From assembly GCA_016784025.1 (NCBI GenBank), contig JADHVL010000010.1, positions 1 to 64,000 of the forward strand: DNA of 64,000 nt. Reading direction: 5' to 3'. Origin of the DNA: Fidelibacterota bacterium (GTDB taxonomy: Bacteria > Fidelibacterota > UBA8477 > JABMPR01). Both the position numbers and the translations under genes were made by a program. This document shows, one piece after another, positions 59,583 to 64,000 of this stretch (positions are counted from its first letter, which is position 1; every line of letters begins with the position of its first letter). The notes under the pieces are model-generated. The model made no database searches and was not told where the DNA came from. It worked only from the letters and a program-made list of their open reading frames with translations.

Positions 59583-60158
59583 ATGAGTTATCAAGAAGCC
59601 AAAACCACCGATGCCGAATTGATTCTGAATTGTCAATCAGATGACCAAAGGGCATTTCGAATTCTGGTAGAACGTTATCAGGCCACAGCTTTTCGTTTTG
59701 CATTTCGATTGACCTGTGATACGCCTGAGGCTGAGGACCTATGTCAGAAAGCCTTTATCAGGGTCTGGAATTACAGAAATCGTATAAATCAAGATTCACT
59801 TTTCTCTACACTTTTGTACACCATTGTAAGTCGTCTCTGGTTGGATCACCTCAAGTCCAAGAGGCTCAGATTCTTTGTTGGCAAAGTTGAGGTTTTAGAT
59901 ACTGAAATTGTAGACCCCAATGTTTTACCCGAGATCCTCGCCATCAATCAAGATCTGGCACAACGTATAAAGACTCTCAGTAAAAAACTACCACCTCGGC
60001 AGCGTCTGGTCTTTACGCTCCGTGATCTTGAGGATTTAAACATTCGTGAGGTCATGGAAGTGACAGGACTTTCAAGAGGTAGCGTGAAGACCAATCTGAG
60101 TATCGCCAGGCAAAAAATTCGCAAGCAATTGCAGAACCTAACAGGACAAATAAAATGA
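59583..60158 (+). CDS. ECF-type RNA polymerase sigma factor
   Basis: 191 residues. Sigma region 2 (about 10-95): DAELILNCQSDDQRAFRILVERYQATAFRFAFRLTCDTPEAEDLCQKAFIRVWNYRNR, then LYTIVSRLWLDHLKSKR. Region 4 (about 130-185): LPPRQRLVFTLRDLEDLNIREVMEVTGLSRGSVKTNLSIARQKIRK. The stop overlaps the next gene, an anti-sigma factor, by 4 bases. Such sigma/anti-sigma pairs respond to envelope signals. The promoter it recognises, probably in the 150-base gap before it, cannot be read by eye. Confidence 0.95.
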   Translation: MSYQEAKTTDAELILNCQSDDQRAFRILVERYQATAFRFAFRLTCDTPEAEDLCQKAFIRVWNYRNRINQDSLFSTLLYTIVSRLWLDHLKSKRLRFFVGKVEVLDTEIVDPNVLPEILAINQDLAQRIKTLSKKLPPRQRLVFTLRDLEDLNIREVMEVTGLSRGSVKTNLSIARQKIRKQLQNLTGQIK

Positions 60159-60832
60159 AACATGAGAAATGGATCAAGAACATCCACCTCTTGCGCAAGG
60201 GCGAACTGCTTCCCGCCGAGCAACAAGCATTAGATACCCACCTCGCTTGTTGTGAATATTGTTCATCCGTTTATGACCAGGTCCAACTTGACTGGATACG
60301 AGTAATGGGTGAATCTGCCGCGGAGCCGGTCATGCCCAATGCTGAGCAACTTGGCCATAAAATTCTTTCTGCGATTCAAAACAACGACCCTCAATCTTCT
60401 CGTCCAGGAAAGACAGCTCAAATCGAGAAGAAAGCAATTTTCTTTATGCCTGGTTTTCGTTTAGGGCTGCAAGTCATGACTCTGGTATTGCTGGCAATCT
60501 TTTTTATCGAGCAGTTTCAAGTCACCAATTCAATCAAGGGACTGGAAATCCAGTTACAATCCCAGAATATTCAACCCCGACATGCACGCTTAAATTTGAT
60601 TCCCCCCACTTTTAAGCGACAGCTATTGGTGATTGTGAGGGGACAGCTTGAGAAGCGGGGCTTGCCCTCAAAAAGAGTTGAATTAATTGTTCATAGTCTC
60701 GAAACCGACTCCTTTGATAATGAAACCCTTACCACGAGAAAACGGGATCTTTCCCGCGTTGAAAAATGGATTTCTGGTCAATGGGGGACAGCAAGATTTA
60801 TGGATGTAAATACGCATTGGAGGCAACCATGA
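60155..60832 (+). CDS. Membrane-bound anti-sigma factor with zinc-finger (zf-HC2)
   Basis: 225 residues. HLACCEYC gives the HxxxCxxC zinc-binding motif typical of ZAS anti-sigma domains (His29, Cys33, Cys36). One membrane helix follows at about 107-123 (LQVMTLVLLAIFFIEQF), and the rest (about 125-225) is periplasmic, with no named domain. It would hold the ECF sigma factor inactive at the membrane until a signal arrives. It overlaps the sigma gene and the next gene by 4 bases. Confidence 0.88.
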   Translation: MKHEKWIKNIHLLRKGELLPAEQQALDTHLACCEYCSSVYDQVQLDWIRVMGESAAEPVMPNAEQLGHKILSAIQNNDPQSSRPGKTAQIEKKAIFFMPGFRLGLQVMTLVLLAIFFIEQFQVTNSIKGLEIQLQSQNIQPRHARLNLIPPTFKRQLLVIVRGQLEKRGLPSKRVELIVHSLETDSFDNETLTTRKRDLSRVEKWISGQWGTARFMDVNTHWRQP

Positions 60833-61872
60833 AATATGTAAGAACAGCTATTATGATGATTCCACTGTTGATGATGGGGTGTCTTGAAGTTGAAACTACC
60901 AGCGAAGTGCATGAAGATGGATCCATTACAAGAAGTATTCAGTTGAAGGGCTCGGCTGAGAGTATTTCGAATACAAACTTCAATATCCCACGCCATGAGA
61001 TTGCTCTCTGGGAGATTACACAGGATTCATTAAAGGACGACAGGCATTTATACCATGCCAAAGCAAAGTTTGAATCTGTAGAAGCCTTAAATCAAAGTTT
61101 TAAGTTAAATACCATGGATCCAGGAGTCCAAATCATAGCCAGCCTTGTCCGTGATGAGGGATTCTTTTTCAACAGGTATTACTACAGAGAAAATATCTGG
61201 GCGGATCTACCAGGTCCAAAGCTTCCCCTGGAACCTTATTTAAGCCAGTCAGAACTGGACGTGCTGATAATGAACGAGGTTGAGGGAAATGAAGGTCTAT
61301 TGGATAGTATGGAATCAGCCCGACTTGAACATCAATGGGAACTCTATATGGAACAGCTGATATATGATGATTTTGTTGCCGAATTGCGGAAAGGCGGCAA
61401 AAGCTCTGGAAACCTCTCAGCGATTGATGGGATGGTCAAGGAACATTCAGATTCACTGATGAAGGCTCTCAGCACCACCAATTTTTATGATGAAAATCGT
61501 GTTTGGAAAACAGTTTTGGGAAACTATGTCGATGATGCCATTCTCGATGAGGTAGAGCAGGCCAATACCGCAGGTTTTACCCGGTTTTATAAGTCCTGGC
61601 AGTTTTTTGAAGAGGTCTTGATGGATGACTATAGCTTTAGTGTTGAATTACCGGGGGTCATTCGAAACACATCAGCTAGTGATGTCCGAGGGAATCGTAT
61701 GACCTGGGATCCGGAAACCATCAAGTTATTCTTTGGCGGCATAGCTCTTGAGGCTGAATCCTCCATTGTCAAGCCCTGGTCTCTGGTGATTACGGGTCTG
61801 ATTCTATTACTCACATTGGTTGTCACTTTGGCAGGTTTTATCCGGCAGCGGAACAGAAAGCAGGCAGTTTAA
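60829..61872 (+). CDS. Lipoprotein of the ECF sigma operon
   Basis: 347 residues from ATG 60829, overlapping the anti-sigma stop (ATGA), with GGAGG 5 bases upstream. Signal peptide and lipobox LLMMGC (Cys18) precede a large helical/beta mixed region. A C-terminal membrane helix at about 315-337 (SLVITGLILLLTLVVTLAGFI) is followed by RQRNRKQAV. A lipid anchor and a terminal helix on one protein imply it spans the periplasm from one membrane to the other, or bends back to the same one. It is plausibly the sensor or target of this stress operon. Family not recognised. Confidence 0.75.
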   Translation: MKYVRTAIMMIPLLMMGCLEVETTSEVHEDGSITRSIQLKGSAESISNTNFNIPRHEIALWEITQDSLKDDRHLYHAKAKFESVEALNQSFKLNTMDPGVQIIASLVRDEGFFFNRYYYRENIWADLPGPKLPLEPYLSQSELDVLIMNEVEGNEGLLDSMESARLEHQWELYMEQLIYDDFVAELRKGGKSSGNLSAIDGMVKEHSDSLMKALSTTNFYDENRVWKTVLGNYVDDAILDEVEQANTAGFTRFYKSWQFFEEVLMDDYSFSVELPGVIRNTSASDVRGNRMTWDPETIKLFFGGIALEAESSIVKPWSLVITGLILLLTLVVTLAGFIRQRNRKQAV

Positions 61873-61962
61873 AGTCATGCCCGGGACTGGAGTAAACAGC
61901 CTGCTGAACAGTGAGCAGTTCTAGGTATTCTAAAGCGTTTCATGTGATCTCCTTTCCTTGTG

Positions 61963-62178
61963 TTACACCATTTGTCCATAGGCGGACTGGTTGACATAAA
62001 AAAGTCCCTGATTCACCGAATTGATTGAGGTGTTCTCCAGACTTTCTCTGATGACATTCGTTTTGGCTTTGCTAATAATTCGGTCAAACCGCCATTTTTT
62101 TGAGGGTCCTTCACCGATGCGTGTGAATTCAAGGCAATCCTGACCGGCAAGCGCATTAATACATATTTGAGTTGTCAT
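61963..62178 (-). CDS. Small protein downstream of arsR, function unknown
   Basis: 71 residues from ATG at 62178, 6 bases after GAGGA; an ATG two codons upstream would touch the ribosome-binding site. The sequence has two Cys (QICINALAGQDCLEFT) and a basic middle (KKWRFDRIISKAKTNVIRES). No family recognised. It follows arsR on the same strand, and a copy of the arsR operator-like sequence stands in front of it, so it may be an ArsR-controlled gene. Confidence 0.5.
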   Translation of the reverse strand: MTTQICINALAGQDCLEFTRIGEGPSKKWRFDRIISKAKTNVIRESLENTSINSVNQGLFYVNQSAYGQMV

Positions 62179-62215
62179 TTGCATTCCTCTCTGGAGGATC
62201 TACTCCAATTGTTAA

Positions 62216-62231
62216 ATACATGAATAGGTAT
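62216..62231. promoter_or_regulatory. ArsR operator-like site 2
   Basis: ATACAT-GAAT-AGGTAT: 6-4-6 inverted repeat with one mismatch, similar to the site at 62577-62592, and followed by the same ATCTATAT context. It lies between the arsR end and the small gene at 61963-62178, about 38 bases before its start codon. Confidence 0.45.
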
Positions 62232-62257
62232 ATATCTATATGTTGAATTAAAAAAAA

Positions 62258-62566
62258 TCACTGCGCTTTTCCCGCTTTCCCCAACTTCTCAATCTCCACA
62301 AACTGCTCCTGAAAACCATTACAACAGCTGGTGATACAAATTGAATCAAGGCGGTAGTAAACCTCTTTGCCGCGTTTGGTATGGGCGACTATATCAGCGT
62401 TTTTTAATACACTCAGGTGATGTGAGACCGAGGGTTGTTGCATATCAAAGTGTTGACAAATCTCGCTCACGTTAAGTTCCTTGTCTTTAAGGAGCTCCAT
62501 GATCTTGACCCGGTTGGGATCCGAGATTGCTTTGAAGAATTTATTTAAGTCGTAGGCCATTGTCAT
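62258..62566 (-). CDS. ArsR-family transcriptional regulator
   Basis: 102 residues. The winged-helix domain (about 5-80) reads YDLNKFFKAISDPNRVKIMELLKDKELNVSEICQHFDMQQPSVSHHLSVLKNADIVAHTKRGKEVYYRLD. A C-terminal cluster CITSCCNGF gives three Cys that could bind a soft metal or metalloid, or react with thiols or nitrosative agents. Classical ArsR uses CxC in the recognition helix, which is not present here. It probably represses itself through the palindrome at 62577-62592 and perhaps the small gene below. Confidence 0.92.
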   Translation of the reverse strand: MTMAYDLNKFFKAISDPNRVKIMELLKDKELNVSEICQHFDMQQPSVSHHLSVLKNADIVAHTKRGKEVYYRLDSICITSCCNGFQEQFVEIEKLGKAGKAQ

Positions 62567-62576
62567 TATCTCATTT

Positions 62577-62592
62577 ATACATAGGAATGTAT
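62577..62592. promoter_or_regulatory. ArsR operator-like site 1
   Basis: ATACAT-AGGA-ATGTAT, a perfect 6-bp inverted repeat with a 4-base spacer, 11 bases before the arsR start codon. The related site 2 lies on the other side of the gene. Confidence 0.55.
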
Positions 62593-62685
62593 CTATATAT
62601 TAATGAAAGGCAATGCTTATTTTCAAATAGTAGTATTTTGTTGGGGATATTCTGAAACAATTTCAGAAATCAGGGTCATCACCAA

Positions 62686-63075
62686 TTAAAGAGACTGAAT
62701 AACTTTCTGGAGTTTGTCCTGAACCTCCATGCTCATTTCCGTCAGCTCAGAATTCTCGACGGATATCATGGATGCAACTGGATCTACGGCGGCTACTTCA
62801 ACGGTTCCAGGGGATTGTTCAATCACCACTACATTGCAGGGTAGAAAGACACCAATTTTATCTTCAGTCTGTATGGCATGATGGGCATAGCCGGGGTTAC
62901 AGGCGCCCAGGATGGTGTATCTTTTTAAATCCACATCGATCTTGTTCTTAAGCGTTCCTGAAACATCAATTTCACTGATAATCCCAAAACCTTCCTTGGC
63001 TAATTCAGCAGTAATGGTTTCCAGAGCTGCTTCAAATGTGGTCTCAGATAATATGGTGCTGGTGTAATAACTCAT
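62686..63075 (-). CDS. DUF302 domain protein
   Basis: 129 residues, a single DUF302 domain: FEAALETITAELAKEGFGIISEIDVSGTLKNKIDVDLKRYTILGACNPGYAHHAIQTEDKIGVFLPCNVVVIEQSPG. The signature features are the NP..A sequence and LPCNVVV. No signal peptide is seen. DUF302 proteins are small alpha/beta folds often near stress, heavy-metal or sulfur genes; no activity is established. It is next to arsR but without a shared operator. Confidence 0.88.
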   Translation of the reverse strand: MSYYTSTILSETTFEAALETITAELAKEGFGIISEIDVSGTLKNKIDVDLKRYTILGACNPGYAHHAIQTEDKIGVFLPCNVVVIEQSPGTVEVAAVDPVASMISVENSELTEMSMEVQDKLQKVIQSL

Positions 63076-63181
63076 GTGTTTCCTCTAAAAATTCGTGATA
63101 ACATTGTATTGCTAACTCGTGTTCTTATCTGAGACGAACAAATGGCCTTCTCGTTACAAGAAAAGCATCTGCCTTTTGTTG

Positions 63182-64000
63182 CTACTTTGGAATTTTAAAG
63201 TGGACTTTGTATAGTCGGCTCTGTCCATTGCTTGATTTGTTCAATTCTTGCAGCAGGGTTTTCACACTTGTGAAACCGCCTGCTTTGAATTCAACATCAC
63301 TTCGACGACTGGTAAAGTACAGGGTCTGTGACTTGGTATCAACAAAGGGACAATAATCCATGTACTTTGAATTGAAAGCTTCTCCCAGATTTTTAGCCCG
63401 TGTCCAGGTTTTATCCTCTTTCTTGAAGGAAATATATAGATCACCACTCCCCAGACCATCCTCTCGGTTGTAGCCAGAAAAAAGTAGATAGGATTCATCA
63501 GGAGCGATAAAGGCGTTGAATTCATATCCTGATGTGTTTATGGAGTCGCTGAGAGAGATGGGTGCCGTGAAATCCTTACCCGCCCTGGCGCTAAAAAAGA
63601 TATCATCTTTACCTTTTGAATCAGGTCGATCGCTGGTGAAATAGAGATTCCCATCCTGTGTTAAGGAAGGGTAAAACTCATTGTGCCCTGTATTAACAGG
63701 AGCCCCTAAATTAATTGGATTTGACCACTTCGATTTGGAATCATCACGTTGAACCATCCACAGATCATAATCTTTAACCGTTGTACTATCTGATGTGAGA
63801 GGTCGATTAGAGGCATAATAGAGACGTTTGCCATCGACGGAGAGAAAGGGTTCTAAATCGGCAAAGCTCCCCGAGAAGGACGCTATTTCAGGTTTGCGCC
63901 ACTTGTTGCGAATTTTCCGAGAGACCATGATCGCAGAAATCTCACCCATTGGACTCTGGGCCGTGAAATAGGCTTCATCCTTGCTTAGGGTGAGGTCACG
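63182..64000 (-). CDS. PD40/WD40-like beta-propeller protein, truncated at the window edge
   Basis: 272 residues of the C-terminal part; the frame is open up to the right edge (first residues RDLTLSKDEAYFTAQSP), so the true start is outside. Repeats of the PD40 type are evident: DLEPFLSVDGKRLYYASNRP, HNEFYPSLTQDGNLYFTSDRPDSKGKDDI, YEFNAFIAPDESYLLFSGYN and DYCPFVDTKSQTLYFTSRRS. Such TolB-like propellers are common in exported proteins, often coupled to OmpA-type domains. No C-terminal OmpA or sorting domain is present. Confidence 0.88.
   Translation of the reverse strand, partial: RDLTLSKDEAYFTAQSPMGEISAIMVSRKIRNKWRKPEIASFSGSFADLEPFLSVDGKRLYYASNRPLTSDSTTVKDYDLWMVQRDDSKSKWSNPINLGAPVNTGHNEFYPSLTQDGNLYFTSDRPDSKGKDDIFFSARAGKDFTAPISLSDSINTSGYEFNAFIAPDESYLLFSGYNREDGLGSGDLYISFKKEDKTWTRAKNLGEAFNSKYMDYCPFVDTKSQTLYFTSRRSDVEFKAGGFTSVKTLLQELNKSSNGQSRLYKVHFKIPK

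Noticed and set aside
1-64000. CRISPR arrays, rRNA, tRNA
   Set aside because: No regularly spaced identical repeats, no rRNA-like sequence and no cloverleaf with a GGTTCGANTCC arm was noticed on either strand; small RNAs could still be missed by eye.

Overview
The window looks like a chromosomal segment of a Gram-negative member of the FCB superphylum, most likely Marinimicrobia (Fidelibacterota) or a close relative. Four surface proteins end in the type IX secretion (T9SS) sorting domain with the YPNPFN signature (one of them frameshifted). There is a PorV-like outer-membrane protein, many lipoproteins and beta-barrels, a SusC-type TonB receptor, and Rnf in the C-D-G-E-A-B gene order. I see no rRNA, tRNA or CRISPR array. 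The phylum call is inference from protein style, not from a marker gene.

Layout. 1-26.8 kb is an envelope and surface-protein region. It holds a secreted YidD-like protein with a DUF5683-like partner, a frameshifted propeller protein, an IS110 insertion sequence, small accessory genes, and giant T9SS cargo proteins. These are followed by lipoprotein and beta-barrel operons, then DUF3788, ASCH-like, CPBP-protease, exported PCMT, MFS and LEA14-like genes. 26.8-35.9 kb is a bacterial microcompartment (BMC) locus: a DeoR/SorC-type regulator, an RpiB-DeoC fusion, a CsoS1D-like BMC-T, a BMC-H, three BMC-P, a PduT-like BMC-T and a CoA-acylating aldehyde dehydrogenase. It has been invaded by a Fic gene with a partial copy of the regulator, a GxxExxY gene with terminal inverted repeats, and several REP-like repeats. 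35.9-46.9 kb holds rlmD, a GH3 glucosidase, an exported ADP-ribosylglycohydrolase-like lipoprotein, an S41-like protease, AlkD, lemA with a TPM-domain partner, and a GIY-YIG nuclease among repeats. 47.0-59.4 kb is on the minus strand: TonB receptor, SGNH hydrolase, RseC-like protein, the full rnfCDGEAB operon, DUF4139, YciI-like, SRPBCC and lactonase genes. 59.6-64 kb has an ECF sigma / anti-sigma / lipoprotein operon, an ArsR regulator with two matching operator-like sites, a DUF302 protein and a partial PD40 propeller.

How the genes work together. The BMC locus fits the sugar-phosphate-utilising (SPU) class known from comparative genomics. The DERA domain would split 2-deoxyribose 5-phosphate into glyceraldehyde 3-phosphate and acetaldehyde. 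The shell would confine the acetaldehyde, and the aldehyde dehydrogenase would convert it to acetyl-CoA with NADH production. No phosphotransacylase (PduL) or alcohol dehydrogenase lies in the window, so cofactor recycling inside the shell is not explained here. The membrane Rnf complex about 15 kb away could use NADH/ferredoxin at cell level, but this link is only inferred. The most distinctive feature is that the linker joining RpiB to DeoC carries an amphipathic helix closely resembling the N-terminal encapsulation-peptide helix of the aldehyde dehydrogenase in the same operon.
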